Below are positions 50,445-60,972 of a DNA stretch of 64,000 nt, piece by piece (position 1 is the first letter of the stretch; every line of letters starts with the position of its first letter). The position numbers and the translations under genes are program-made. Under the pieces are notes generated by a model. It did no database searches. It was given only the letters and a program-made list of their open reading frames with translations, and had not been told where the DNA came from. This stretch comes from Thermohalobaculum sp039513195. Its GTDB lineage: Bacteria; Pseudomonadota; Alphaproteobacteria; Rhodobacterales; Rhodobacteraceae. Where the stretch lies: contig JBCCRM010000011.1 of the NCBI GenBank assembly GCA_039513195.1, forward strand, positions 77,883 through 141,882. The letters run 5' to 3'.

Positions 50445-52019
50445 ATGATGTCTGAACATTCAGGCAATCGGGAGAGTATTGCCGAACGCATGTTCGTGCC
50501 GGCGCCGGGTTTAGAAACGGTCGCCAGCCGATTTTCACAGCGGGACAGTGCGCCGGAATCGCGATCGACCGATCCATTGCCCATCCCTCTTCACCGCCCC
50601 CGGCCGCCGGCAGCAGACATTCCGCGCGACCATCTTGGTCCCTTCAAAGCGGCGGTCACGGCAATCGAGGTCATCACGCAGGCGCCGGCAGCTCTGGGCC
50701 TGCAAAGCGTCCTCGCCACTGCCAGCCTTTCGACCCAGGCTCTGGCCGATGTTGAAACCCTGTCCGGTAACGCCCCGCTCAGCCTCTACTGTCTGTCAAT
50801 AGCAGCATCGGGCGAGCGGAAGTCGACGGCAGACAAACTCGCCCTGCAAGCCGTCCGCGACGACAGTGAACAGCGTTTGGCAGACTACGAATGACGAAAG
50901 CGCCGGTACCGCGAGAAGTTCGAGGTCTACTCGACGCAGCGAACTCAGATCCTGCGCAGCATGGACGATCTGGTCGACAAAGAGGCCGACCTTGCGGCGC
51001 TGGGTGATCCGCCGGCCCAGCCGGTTGCACCGCACATCCTGTTCGAGGACCTAACGGCAGAGGGGATGGTCTCGCATTTCGAGCACGGCCAGCCGTCGAT
51101 CGGCATTATTTCGGACGAGGGTGGAATATTTTTCGGTGGCCACGCCATGCGGCCCGAGACCCGCCTGATGACCGCGACCTTCCTGTCTAAGCTTTGGGAG
51201 GGCGCGCCACTGACCCGGTCCCGGGCGAAGGTTGAAACCATCACCTTCCTGCACCGCAGGGCGACAATGCACCTTATGATTCAGCCCATCGTCGCCGAAG
51301 ACGTGCTGGCGGACCAAGTGCTTGTCGGCCAGGGCTGGCTGGGGCGGACTCTGATCGTCTGGCCCGAGAGCCGGATCGGCACCCGGATCAGAAACGAAGA
51401 TCCGTCGCAAGTGTCGCAACCCCGTCGCGACGCAGCGACGGCCCTGGGCGACTTCCACGGGCGAATTCAGGCATTGCTGGAACGCGGCCCATGGGACGTT
51501 CGGGAGTCGTCGCCTCGCGTTCTCGCGCTGTCGATGGAGGCCAAGGCCAGGCTGTTGCGTTTCCACAATGACGTAGAAGAGGGGCAGTTGCCCGGTGGCC
51601 CCTTCGAGGCGATCACGACCGTTGCGTCCAAGGCATCGCAACAGGCGGCGCGATTGGCTGGGATTATGACACTGTTCGAGGATACCGAGGCGGACGAAAT
51701 CACACCTGGCGTCATGGCCGACGCGATTGCGCTCATAGAGTGGTATCTCGCTGAAGCGAAAAGGCTTTTGGCCACGGGCCCAATTTCGGACAAGATCAGG
51801 GATGCCGAAATCCTCCGGACTTGGCTTGTCGATCGCCGACGCGAGCCCGTGATCAGCCTGCGCGATATCGCCCGGTTTGGACCAAATCAGTTGCGCGAAA
51901 CCGCCAGGATCAGATTACTGATGACGGTTCTAGAAGCACACAACTGGGTCATCCCGGCGCCAGGGACAGTGATTGCCGGGCGAGCAGTCAAAGAAGCCTG
52001 GCGCGTGGTCCGGCCGTGA
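50445..52019 (+). pseudogene. DUF3987-type primase/helicase of the island, interrupted by in-frame TGA
   Basis: The frame is continuous from ATG 50445 (GGAG seven bases upstream) to 52019 except for one TGA at 50892-50894, after RLADYE and before RKRRYREKFEVYSTQ. TGA would arise from TGG by one base change, and Trp is common at that point in this family. The second half reads HILFEDLTAEGMVSHFEHGQ, PSIGIISDEGGIFFGGHAM and ERGPWDVRESSPRVLALSME, the DUF3987 replication-helicase family of phage and plasmid-like elements. GTG/ATG restarts exist after the stop (ATG 50961), so a C-terminal product is possible. Otherwise inactive, or a sequencing error. Confidence 0.75.
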
Positions 52020-52276
52020 GTGGCCGTGTCCTGGCCGGTCACGCAGTAAATCCACCGACCGAAATTCCGACCTTGTCGCGGGTGTCGCGGCTGACGCAGT
52101 ACGCGCGATCACCAGCGGCCGCGATTAGTCTAATCGACCTCACCTCAACCCCCGGCATCGACCCAGACATCCTAGACACCATTGTCGAACGCGCCGCGAT
52201 TCTGGAGCATGACGCTGGCCTCCCGCGTTCCGAGGCTGAGCGGAAAGCAATAACCGAGCATATGTCATCTCTTTAG
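52016..52276 (+). CDS. small island protein downstream of DUF3987 gene
   Basis: 86 residues from GTG 52016, overlapping the DUF3987 stop by four bases (GTGA). The C-terminal half RAAILEHDAGLPRSEAERKA is a short helical motif found repeatedly in small proteins beside replication genes of mobile elements. Function unknown. Followed within ten bases by a terminator-like hairpin. Confidence 0.65.
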   Translation: MSGRVLAGHAVNPPTEIPTLSRVSRLTQYARSPAAAISLIDLTSTPGIDPDILDTIVERAAILEHDAGLPRSEAERKAITEHMSSL

Positions 52277-52282
52277 CCCCAT

Positions 52283-52310
52283 GGACCCGCACCGCCCTCG
52301 CGGGTCCTTT
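52283..52310 (+). terminator. rho-independent-type terminator between convergent island operons
   Basis: GGACCCGC (52283-52290), loop ACCGCCCTC, GCGGGTCC (52300-52307), then TTT. It lies just after the plus-strand replication genes and before the 3' end of the defence-like operon. The short T-run makes it moderate. Confidence 0.6.
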
Positions 52311-52412
52311 CCGACGGCTCCACATGGGGTAATTCGCGACCACGTCACGCGCAATAATTTGGCGGCTCAAGGCGCTTGATGAAGTTGTTGTGGTTGTTAT
52401 TCCGCACCTTCA

Positions 52413-55400
52413 CTACACGGCGCCTCCGCCATCAGCTGCCTCCTTCAAACAGCTCTCCAGATAAGCGCGCGTGTCCTCGGTCAGGCGTGATAGCCCCATC
52501 AAGAGGGAAAGTTCCTTCGCCGGGTCTTCTGTGTTCGCCACGTTTGGCTGGCTTTCGATCAGCCCGATGATCTCAGCATGCGGGATCTCGCGGACGGCAC
52601 GTTCGCGTAAACCGCGATAGGGAAGCATCCGAGCGACAGTTCCTGGCTTCCAGTAGAAGCGGTGCCCGCCCTCATTGGTTATCTCTGTTTGGGGCAGACA
52701 GCGGAGCACATGCTCCCGGATCCGGCGCCCGGCGCGTTGCCAGCCGTGCCGGCGCGCGATTGCGCGCACCAGAATATCCTCGCGGATCGGTGCTTCCGCT
52801 TCCAGGATTTCGGTGATCAGCGTCTGCAACGTCCGAACGTAGTCAGCGAGATAGAAGCGTTCTGGGCCCAGCATAAGCGACGTTGCTTGAATTGGGTCTG
52901 GTTCCTGATGTGGTGCGGGGGCGGGGGCCTCGGCAGCGATTGCCGGTTCGGATTTTTCGGGAAGGGGGTACTCGGGCGTATCCGCAAACAAATCCGGCTT
53001 GTCGGTGGGCACTTGTTCCGGTGTCGCTGGAATCTCTTGCTCTTCCTGATGAACCTCAGTTTGCCGAGCAGCTTTCACTTGATGCTCCGCCTCCGCTTGG
53101 GCAACTTCTGCCTTTGCCTCCGCCTCTCGTGCCGCCTGATCCCCGGCCCGGGATTGCGCGAGCAGATCCGTGAGCGTGGTATCGACCCTGGCCAACGTGT
53201 CCGAAGAATTGGCAAACCAGTCTGTGGACCAGATCCGCACAATCTCCCAACCCAGGCCTCGCAGCACGGCCTCGCGTGTCCGGTCCCGGTCCCGTGCACT
53301 TGCCGAGCGATGATAGGTTGCCCCGTCGCACTCGATCCCGGCCAGATAGGCACCGGCTCGGTCAGGATGCACAACTCCTAGATCCACGCGGAAGCCCGAG
53401 ACACCGATCTGGGTAAGAACTTTCCATCCGCGGGTTTGAAGGGCCTCGGCAACAGCCTCCTCGAACGGGCTTTCGGTGGGGCCAAGCGAGCCCTCATCCA
53501 TCCCCGGCAGCGCGTTAGGACCTCGTTCGGCGAAGTCGAGGAAGGCTTTGAGATGACGCACCCCGAGCGAGCGCGTGCGTCCCAGGTCGATCATGTCTGC
53601 CGTGACCGAGGCGAACACGTGCAGTTCTGTCCGCGCCCGCGTCACCGCCACATTGAGCCTCTTCTCACCTCCGTCGCTGTTCACGGCACCGAAGTTCATC
53701 GTGAGTTTGCCGGCGAGATCCTTCCCGAAGGTGATCGAGAAGAACATCACATCCCGCTCGTCCCCCTGGATGTTTTCCAGGTTCTTGACGATCACCGGCT
53801 CCTCGCGGGCATCTTCGAAGAACCACTCCAGACGCGGGTTGTCCCGCCGTGCGGCGTCGAGCAGATCGAGGATCAGTTCCTGCTGTTGCGAGTTGAAGGT
53901 TATGACGCCGAAGGTGAAGCGGTCGCCTTCCGTTCGGGCCAATTCGGTATTCAGGCGGTCGACCAGGTTTGCTGTGATCGCCTTCGCCTCCGCCTCATTG
54001 GTTCGGCCCTTGCCGCGCGCATAAACGCCTTCGACCTTCTGGAATCGCACAGCGCTGGACCCTGTGCTGGGGGCCGGGAAGGTCACCAACGCATCGCCGT
54101 AGTAGTGGTGGTTGGAGAAGGCGATCAGCGTCTCGTCACGGCTGCGATAGTGCCAATTCAATCCGAGTTGAGGCAAGCCGGAGGTTGACGCCTCGTCCAG
54201 AATGCTGGGCAAGTCCTTCTCGTACTGCTCCAGATCCTCGTCCTCGCTGTCCGCACGGCCGAAGAAGTTGGTTGGTGGCAGCTGCTTCGGATCACCGACG
54301 ATGACGGATTGCCGACCGCGCGCGATGGCTCCGATTGCGTCCCAGGTCGTGATTTGAGAAGCCTCATCGAAGATCACCACGTCGAACTGCGCGTGATCTG
54401 CTGGCAGGTACTGCGCAATCGACAGCGGCGACATCAGCACGCACGGCGAGAGCTTCGTGAACGTTTGCGGCATCGCGCTGATCAGTTTGCGGATCGAGAT
54501 GCTGGGGCGTTGCAGACCAAGCTGATGGCGCAGCGTGCCCAGTTCGGACTTGCGTGGCACCCCATCCCGTGCTGGCAGTCCGTGCGCGACAGCCCGGATC
54601 ACCTGCTCCGCCGCCAATGTCTGGGCGGCCTCGTCCAGCTTTCGGAAGCTCGCGATACGGTCCTCCTGTTGCCAATGCGCGAAGGTCCGGAGGTTGGGGC
54701 GCTGGTCGATGGCCAGCGGCAACCACCATGCCATGTAGGCCGTGCGGAACGCGTCGGGCGCATGCTCGGGTGTGATGCTCCCGGCCTCCAATGCGGCGGT
54801 GAGGGATGCGAGGCCCAACCCCTCGGCCTGTCCGCGCGCGGCAATCCAGCGTGTCCAGTCTGCAAGGCGCGGCGCTGCGGCGACAATTCCAGAGAGTTCG
54901 CTTGCCTGGGTCTGCAAATCGGAGGATGACAGGTCACCTCCTGCAACCTGGTGAAAGGCTGAGCTTGCTTGGTCGTGGCTGCTCGCGCTTTCGATCAATG
55001 TCGTCGCTGCCTCGGCACTTGGCAACGCATCTCCGCCTTTAGCGAGCAGGGGACCGATCGCTGCGGCAAGCGCGCCTGAATCCGAGGCGATCCGTCCGAA
55101 CTCCGCCAATGCGGTCCGGAACTCGACGGCCTGATGCAGGTGTGTGCCTAGTGCGGCAGTATCCGTTGCGGTCTCCCGAAACTGCGACAGGTTCTTCAGG
55201 GGCGAGGACTTAACCGCGTCAAGCTGCTGGGCCGCAGCCTGCAATAGCCGGAGATCCGTGTCCGGCGCCACCCTCCCACCATCGACATAGCTCTGCATCA
55301 ACTTGCGGACACGGCGTTTTGCGAAGAATGAGAAAGGCCACATTTTGGCATTTGCCTCGCGCCAATCCCGGTCGAGATCGGACAGCGGCATGCTGGCAAT

Positions 55401-58343
55401 TGCGGTCTCGCTGTAATCTGCCGACAACCGGCCTTGTTCTCGACGCAAGGCCGCAATGGCGTTCTCCAGCTCCGTGAGCTTGTCCTGAAATTCATCCAGC
55501 CGTTCGTCGACCGCGATCGTATAGTCCTCTCGCGATACCCTGATTATTGCCGTCGCAAACCGTGTGAGCGTGGCCACATCCGTCGCTGTGATCATGCCCG
55601 GTATCATGCCAAGGCTGCGTTGGAACGCTCCGGCCTTCTCATTCAGATCCAGAGTTGCGCTCCGCAGTCCTTCGGCCGCGCTCAGCAATTCCCTCTGCCA
55701 GCGATGCGACCACTCGGTTGCCCTGATGGATTCCAGTCCCTCGGCGCTACCGACAATCTCGAAAGTCCGAGCGACATGTTCGGCGCACCGCAGGAGATTG
55801 GCATAGCTCTCGGCGTCATGTGCGTCCGAATTGGCGAAGGTGATCTCCAGCGGCACGGCCTCAGGATTGCGGGCGACGACGCTGATGGACTCGAATATGC
55901 TGAAGCCTTGAGTGCCTGGTTGGTGGAGTTCCGCCACATAGGCGTTCAACTCATCGCGGCGCACCTGAAGGTTGCCCGTGACCTTTACCCATTCCCAGTC
56001 TCCCCGCACCACTGCTCGGTCCCATGCCGCGCGAAGCTGGCTGAGCACCGTGCGCCGGTCGGTCTTGTTCGAATGCAGCTCCAGACAGGCATCGCCAAGC
56101 CCGAATGCGCGCAGGCGTCTGTGCACAACGTCAAGCGCTGCGGACTTCTCCGCCACGAACAGGACCGTGCGCCCCTGCGCCAGGCAGTTGGCGATGACAT
56201 TTGCGATGGTCTGGCTCTTTCCGGTGCCAGGCGGGCCGATGATCACCAGGTCATTGCCTTCGGCCACCGCCGCGACGGCCGCCAGTTGCGAGCTGTCGGC
56301 AGGCAGGGGTGTGACCAGATCCGACGGCGCATAGCGCCGGTCGATCTCTTCAGCCTGGGGAATGCCGTCTTCTGACCTCGGATAGGCTTGCTCTGGATTG
56401 TCCACCAGATGCTTGACCAACCGGTTCTGCCGGAGCTGATCCGTGCGGTCGACAAGGTCCTTCCACATCAAATACTTGGCGAAGGAGAAGGTTGAGAGGG
56501 CCAGATCCTCAACCACCTCGAAGCTCGGCACCTCTCTGACAGCAAGGCGCATGATCTCGAAGATTGCCGGTAGGTCGAGGCCGCTGTGGTCGGTCGGCAG
56601 CTCGCCTTCCAACCCTGGCACCCGAATATCGAAATCCCGCTGGAGGAACTGCAACAAGGTCGCGTTCATGCGGACCTCATCCTCGTGATGCACCAGAGAG
56701 AAATCTGATTGGGCACTGCGACGCCTCAAGGTTGCGGGCAGCAAGAGCAGAGGCGCTCGGTAGACCCGGGTATCTTCGGGCGTGCGTTTCCAACGCAGAA
56801 AGCCGGAGGCGAGGAAAAGCGTGTTGGTCCCGCCCTCGGCCATGTCGCTGGCCGCCTTGCGATAGAGTGTGGTCAGGCGGGCCCGCATGGCCGTCTCGGG
56901 CAGTGGCACGCAGACCTCGCGCCGGTCGAGTGCTGCGAGAGAGAAGTCATGGTGGATATGCTTGCCAGTCTCGCGCAGGAACAGGTCTGGGTCCCTATCG
57001 CCAATGGGGTTCTCTTCATCCAGCGAGATCACCCGCAGGGATTTCCCGGAAGCCAGCATATCCTCCAGCGTTGGCACGTCCGGGCAGTGAAAAGGCACGG
57101 ATTGCTGGGTGTCGCGAAAGTTAAGCAGGCGGTTGCGGAGCGAGAGATCCAGCAGCTTCTGCTGCCAGCGTTCGATGCGGCCCTTGGCGGTGGTCGGGGC
57201 TTCATCCGTGCTTTCGCCCGTCATCAGGGCGAAGTCCGGCATTGGCGGTAGAGCGGCAGGTGCCACAGTGTCCGCGGTCGTGTCTGCCGCCTGCGCCTCG
57301 GTGCGGTGACTGGCGAGTGGCCTGATCCCCGCCGACCGCGCGCGGGTAACGTCGATGACGCGGTCGAATTCAGGTTCGGCTTCTTCGGCTAGGCGCGGAG
57401 CCGCGGCTTTGATGGCATCGGCAAAACCCGAGGCTGGGCGCGTCGTCAGCAGCGTCGTCTCAAAGCATACGAATTCTCGGGCCACGATGGCCTTGCGCAG
57501 TTCGGTGATGTCTGGCTCGGCGACAGAGGGGAAAGTGCGCTCCGTCAACCAGACGCCGGTGAATGCGTGCCCCAAGGTGAAGATCACGGCTGGATTCAGT
57601 CCAGCGGCTTCGACGGCGGCTGCCATCAGCAAGGACAGGTCAAGGCAAGTGGCAAGCCCTTCGTCCTTGATCCGCCCCGGACCGCGCACTTTCTGGCCTC
57701 TCAGTTCGAAACTGCGTGGTGGTTCCGCATAGGTCAGCCCCATCCCGCTGATGGCGGACCATATCGCCGCGGTCAGCATATAAGCCCGGCGAGGATCGCC
57801 GCTCTGATATCCATTCAGCGAGGGGCTGTGCCCGCCGTGTTCCAGTATCCGCCCCGCCTCTTTGAGGATCTCGGCCACCACGGCATCATTCGGCGAGACA
57901 AAGGCGGCCAGCAGATGGTCCATATCCGCCAACCCGCCCCATTCGTCGCGGGCAAGCAGCTCGATAGGAAACTCTGTCTCCAAGAGCGTCTGACCCTGGC
58001 GCGTGAGGCTGAAGATTAGATGCCCATGCTCAGCCTCGTTCAACCCGCCAAGAAACCCATGGTCCAATGCCAGTTTGCCATCCTCGATCCGGACGGTCGC
58101 ACCGGCGTCGACCCGGTCCAGGCGCCAGGTTTTGGGACGCAGAAACCCGGGATCGGCCACCAGCTCCAGCGTCAGGTCATCCAGGGCTTGATCGCCTGGG
58201 TTAGAGATCTCGACTGATCTCAAGACGGCAACCGAATTCTGCGCTGATGCGAAGTTCACCCGCGCAACCGCGTTCACGATCAGTTCTGGAGAGGACGTAG
58301 CCCCAAGTTGCGAACTCGGCGGGTTTGCGGTCTCGTCAATCAT
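52413..58343 (-). CDS. DUF4011 / SF1 helicase / Vsr-type nuclease / DUF3320 protein (Hhe-like)
   Basis: 1976 residues. N-terminal beta-rich region, then a transglutaminase-like segment with Cys233 (ATCLDLSLLMAAAVEAAGL) and His259 (LGHAFTGVWL). DUF4011 from about 380 (WQQKLLDLSLRNRLLNF). SF1 helicase: Walker A GPPGTGKS at 703-710, Walker B VVIFDEASQ (Asp1326-Glu1327), later GDPKQLPPTNFFG, NIQGDERDVMFFS and NVAVTRARTELHVF. Vsr/DUF559-like nuclease about 1624-1712 (FRVDLGVVHPDRAGAYLAGI, ECDGATYHRS). Charged linker about 1715-1825, DUF3320 about 1828-1880. From memory, proteins of this layout are reported antiphage effectors (Hhe). Here it is the third gene of an operon with Mre11- and Rad50-like genes, overlapping the latter by eight bases. 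Confidence 0.9.
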   Translation of the reverse strand: MIDETANPPSSQLGATSSPELIVNAVARVNFASAQNSVAVLRSVEISNPGDQALDDLTLELVADPGFLRPKTWRLDRVDAGATVRIEDGKLALDHGFLGGLNEAEHGHLIFSLTRQGQTLLETEFPIELLARDEWGGLADMDHLLAAFVSPNDAVVAEILKEAGRILEHGGHSPSLNGYQSGDPRRAYMLTAAIWSAISGMGLTYAEPPRSFELRGQKVRGPGRIKDEGLATCLDLSLLMAAAVEAAGLNPAVIFTLGHAFTGVWLTERTFPSVAEPDITELRKAIVAREFVCFETTLLTTRPASGFADAIKAAAPRLAEEAEPEFDRVIDVTRARSAGIRPLASHRTEAQAADTTADTVAPAALPPMPDFALMTGESTDEAPTTAKGRIERWQQKLLDLSLRNRLLNFRDTQQSVPFHCPDVPTLEDMLASGKSLRVISLDEENPIGDRDPDLFLRETGKHIHHDFSLAALDRREVCVPLPETAMRARLTTLYRKAASDMAEGGTNTLFLASGFLRWKRTPEDTRVYRAPLLLLPATLRRRSAQSDFSLVHHEDEVRMNATLLQFLQRDFDIRVPGLEGELPTDHSGLDLPAIFEIMRLAVREVPSFEVVEDLALSTFSFAKYLMWKDLVDRTDQLRQNRLVKHLVDNPEQAYPRSEDGIPQAEEIDRRYAPSDLVTPLPADSSQLAAVAAVAEGNDLVIIGPPGTGKSQTIANVIANCLAQGRTVLFVAEKSAALDVVHRRLRAFGLGDACLELHSNKTDRRTVLSQLRAAWDRAVVRGDWEWVKVTGNLQVRRDELNAYVAELHQPGTQGFSIFESISVVARNPEAVPLEITFANSDAHDAESYANLLRCAEHVARTFEIVGSAEGLESIRATEWSHRWQRELLSAAEGLRSATLDLNEKAGAFQRSLGMIPGMITATDVATLTRFATAIIRVSREDYTIAVDERLDEFQDKLTELENAIAALRREQGRLSADYSETAIASMPLSDLDRDWREANAKMWPFSFFAKRRVRKLMQSYVDGGRVAPDTDLRLLQAAAQQLDAVKSSPLKNLSQFRETATDTAALGTHLHQAVEFRTALAEFGRIASDSGALAAAIGPLLAKGGDALPSAEAATTLIESASSHDQASSAFHQVAGGDLSSSDLQTQASELSGIVAAAPRLADWTRWIAARGQAEGLGLASLTAALEAGSITPEHAPDAFRTAYMAWWLPLAIDQRPNLRTFAHWQQEDRIASFRKLDEAAQTLAAEQVIRAVAHGLPARDGVPRKSELGTLRHQLGLQRPSISIRKLISAMPQTFTKLSPCVLMSPLSIAQYLPADHAQFDVVIFDEASQITTWDAIGAIARGRQSVIVGDPKQLPPTNFFGRADSEDEDLEQYEKDLPSILDEASTSGLPQLGLNWHYRSRDETLIAFSNHHYYGDALVTFPAPSTGSSAVRFQKVEGVYARGKGRTNEAEAKAITANLVDRLNTELARTEGDRFTFGVITFNSQQQELILDLLDAARRDNPRLEWFFEDAREEPVIVKNLENIQGDERDVMFFSITFGKDLAGKLTMNFGAVNSDGGEKRLNVAVTRARTELHVFASVTADMIDLGRTRSLGVRHLKAFLDFAERGPNALPGMDEGSLGPTESPFEEAVAEALQTRGWKVLTQIGVSGFRVDLGVVHPDRAGAYLAGIECDGATYHRSASARDRDRTREAVLRGLGWEIVRIWSTDWFANSSDTLARVDTTLTDLLAQSRAGDQAAREAEAKAEVAQAEAEHQVKAARQTEVHQEEQEIPATPEQVPTDKPDLFADTPEYPLPEKSEPAIAAEAPAPAPHQEPDPIQATSLMLGPERFYLADYVRTLQTLITEILEAEAPIREDILVRAIARRHGWQRAGRRIREHVLRCLPQTEITNEGGHRFYWKPGTVARMLPYRGLRERAVREIPHAEIIGLIESQPNVANTEDPAKELSLLMGLSRLTEDTRAYLESCLKEAADGGGAV

Positions 58344-60972
58344 CCGGGGTCCAATCTGTCAGCGATAGAACATTGCCGCCGAGGTCACGAAAAGCCCGTT
58401 GGCGGCAGGTGAAAACAATAATCTGCAAGTCAGCCGTCATCGCGTTGAGAATGGTAAACATGTCCTCGATGCGGTCGTCATCGGTAAAGATTAGCGCATC
58501 GTCCAGGATCACCGGCGTCGGCCGCCCGTTGCGGGCCAGAAGGCGGGCGAAGGCGAGCCGGGTGAGGATGGCGATCTGTTCCTGGGTGCCACCGCTGAGG
58601 CGCGCGACGTCTTCCTCGCGGCCATCGCGTAGAAGGCGGTCTGGTTGGAAGTTGTCCTCATCAAAAGCGAGCTTATCGCCGGCCATGACCCGGTCCAGCA
58701 ACGGAGCCAACTCCCGGTTCACCGGCTCGAAATAGGTCTCGCGCATGGCTCGGTGCGCCCGTCTCAGCTCGGTGTCCAACAGTTGCAGGGCGCCGACGTG
58801 CTGCGCGATCTGGTCCAGACGGGCCCGGGCGGCGGCCAACGCTTCCCGGGCGCCGCTCAGTTGTTCGCTAAGCCCCTCGGTCATGGCTCCGTCAAACCGG
58901 GCGTCGAGCGCAGCCAGCCTAAGTTGGATCTGGTGGATCTCGAGGTCGCGGTTCTCCAGCGCATCCCTCAGTCGTTTGACCTCGGCCCGGGCCAGGCGCA
59001 ACTGATCTTCCGCATGGGCGAGTTCCGCAAGCTCTGCCTGCAGTCGTTCGGTATCGACCTGGTGAGATCCCACGGCGCCGCTCAAGGCGGAGAACTTGGC
59101 GTCCCAGTCCTTGGCGGGGCCTGTCGTGGTCAGCACGGTCTCTAGTTGGGTCTGTAACTCTTTCTGTGTTTGTTGGGCGGCGCGCAGCTTTTCGGCTTGT
59201 TCTTCCCAGCTTTGCCGGGCGCGTTGCAATTCGGTCTCTGCGGTGCGTAGGGCTGCTTCTGCGGCTGATTGCGTAGTTCGGGCCTGGTCGAGATCGGGCC
59301 CGTCGGTGACTTGAGTTTCCTGCGTTTGCAGTTCGAGACGGGCAATCTCGTCTTCTATCGCGTCCAGCCCGTCGGGTGCTAGCGTGGCCAGAAGCCCCTC
59401 TTGGGCCTCGGCATCCTGCAAAAGTCGGATCTTGCGGGCATGCATCGTGCGCGCGGCCCGGGCTGTGTCGACCTCCGCCTTGGCCAGTAACTCGGCGAGA
59501 CTGGCCTTCGTGGACGCCACGCTGTCGGACGCTTCCTGCGCCGCAGCCAGCCCGCCCGGCGACACCGTCAGCACGCCAACGCCGTCTATCTCCAACGGGG
59601 TTTTGGTGCGGACCTGTAGCGGCACCCCGCCCTCCAACGGCGCACCATCCTGTCGGATCCGGGCCAAGGTCGCGGGCAGATAGGCCACCTCTATTGTCGT
59701 GGCCTGCGCATCGGCCTTGGCCTGTGCCCGATCCAGCGCGCGAGCAGCGTCCTCGATGGCGGCGAGCCTGAGCTGGTCGAGCATGATCAGATCCGCCGCG
59801 GCTCGGTGAGCCCGTGTGGCATCCACCGCCGCTATTGCATCTGCACGGGTCTTACGCAGCTCAGTTAGGCGGCACTCGGCCAACTGGCGCGTCTCGGCGC
59901 TCAGCGCTTGCTGGACGTCCCGCGCTGCGTTTTGCTGCACCGCAGCCGCTGCCTCGCGCGCGTCGCGCGCCGTCGCCTGATGGACCTCCGCCGCAGCAAG
60001 CTCGGCCTGCAAGCGGTCCAGAACCGGCGTGATCTCGGCCAATCTGGTTTCCGCACGGCGGGCCACATCCCGTGCCTGGACGAACCGCTCAAGATCCTGT
60101 TCGGCATTGCCCCTGAGCTGTTTCTTCGAAGCTAATTGTTGAGACAGACCAGGAAGCCGGGCCGCCCGCGCGCCTGCCTCCCGCTCCGCCTGCTCGGCCG
60201 TGGCGAGTTTTGCGGCCTGACGCTGGGCCTCCTCAGGGTCGTCCTTGCGTGCTGCCAGATCGCGGCGCAAACGGTTACGTTCCTCTAGCTCTCGGCCAAG
60301 CGCCTCGATCTGCGCGGCCAGGTCGACTTCACGTTCTTCCAGATCCGACACCTGTTGCAGAGCCTCGGCCCAAGCCGCGCCGCGTTTGGGCTTGCCGCGC
60401 GCGTCGACTAAGGGGGCAAGTTCAGACGTTGCGCGGTCCATCGCCATGCGCATCCGCTCCCCCGCGGTCATGGCGTCCAGCTGGTCGGCTACGATGCTGG
60501 CCAGGGCCGTGCTCCGCGCTTCGCGGCCACCGCTTTGATGCCAGGACCGGCCCTGCCGGACCCATAGAAGACCTGCAGGCCCTGCATCCCGGTCGCCCAT
60601 CCCAAGCGTAGCGTACAGCCATTCGGTGACGGCATCGGCCCGCGCGATCTCACGCCCGGTGGCCACGTCGCGCACGCTGGCGAAGGCAGGACCGGCTAAG
60701 AACCGCTTCTCGACCCGATAAAGGCCCGATTCAGTTTCCAGATCGGCCGAGATATGCGGGTTCCCGCCGTCGTAAGGTTGCAGCGTCCTAACATGCTCGT
60801 CCTTGGAGCTGTGCTTCTTGAAAAGCAGCTCTTGAAGAGCATCGAAGAGGGTGGATTTGCCAGTCTCATTGGGCTCGGCAAAGCTGTTCAGGCCATCGCT
60901 CAACCCTTCCAGCGCCACGCCGCGCCCGCCGAACTGGCGTACGTTGTGGACCCTGAGCGCGCGGAGTTTCAT
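58336..60972 (-). CDS. Rad50/SbcC-like (YhaN-type) SMC-fold ATPase
   Basis: 878 residues from ATG 60972. N-terminal ABC half: KLRALRVHNVRQFGGRGVAL, Walker A variant EPNETGKSTL (Lys39), as in YhaN/RecF-like proteins. The middle 500 residues are Ala/Gln/Arg/Glu-rich coiled coil with a central non-coil section near RTKTPLEIDGVGVLTV. C-terminal half: signature RLSGGTQEQIAI and Walker B PVILDDALIFTDDD. No CxxC zinc hook is present. The start overlaps the nuclease gene's stop as ATGA, so the two subunits are made together. Probably a DNA-end or loop sensing motor paired with the nuclease. Confidence 0.9.
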   Translation of the reverse strand: MKLRALRVHNVRQFGGRGVALEGLSDGLNSFAEPNETGKSTLFDALQELLFKKHSSKDEHVRTLQPYDGGNPHISADLETESGLYRVEKRFLAGPAFASVRDVATGREIARADAVTEWLYATLGMGDRDAGPAGLLWVRQGRSWHQSGGREARSTALASIVADQLDAMTAGERMRMAMDRATSELAPLVDARGKPKRGAAWAEALQQVSDLEEREVDLAAQIEALGRELEERNRLRRDLAARKDDPEEAQRQAAKLATAEQAEREAGARAARLPGLSQQLASKKQLRGNAEQDLERFVQARDVARRAETRLAEITPVLDRLQAELAAAEVHQATARDAREAAAAVQQNAARDVQQALSAETRQLAECRLTELRKTRADAIAAVDATRAHRAAADLIMLDQLRLAAIEDAARALDRAQAKADAQATTIEVAYLPATLARIRQDGAPLEGGVPLQVRTKTPLEIDGVGVLTVSPGGLAAAQEASDSVASTKASLAELLAKAEVDTARAARTMHARKIRLLQDAEAQEGLLATLAPDGLDAIEDEIARLELQTQETQVTDGPDLDQARTTQSAAEAALRTAETELQRARQSWEEQAEKLRAAQQTQKELQTQLETVLTTTGPAKDWDAKFSALSGAVGSHQVDTERLQAELAELAHAEDQLRLARAEVKRLRDALENRDLEIHQIQLRLAALDARFDGAMTEGLSEQLSGAREALAAARARLDQIAQHVGALQLLDTELRRAHRAMRETYFEPVNRELAPLLDRVMAGDKLAFDEDNFQPDRLLRDGREEDVARLSGGTQEQIAILTRLAFARLLARNGRPTPVILDDALIFTDDDRIEDMFTILNAMTADLQIIVFTCRQRAFRDLGGNVLSLTDWTPDD

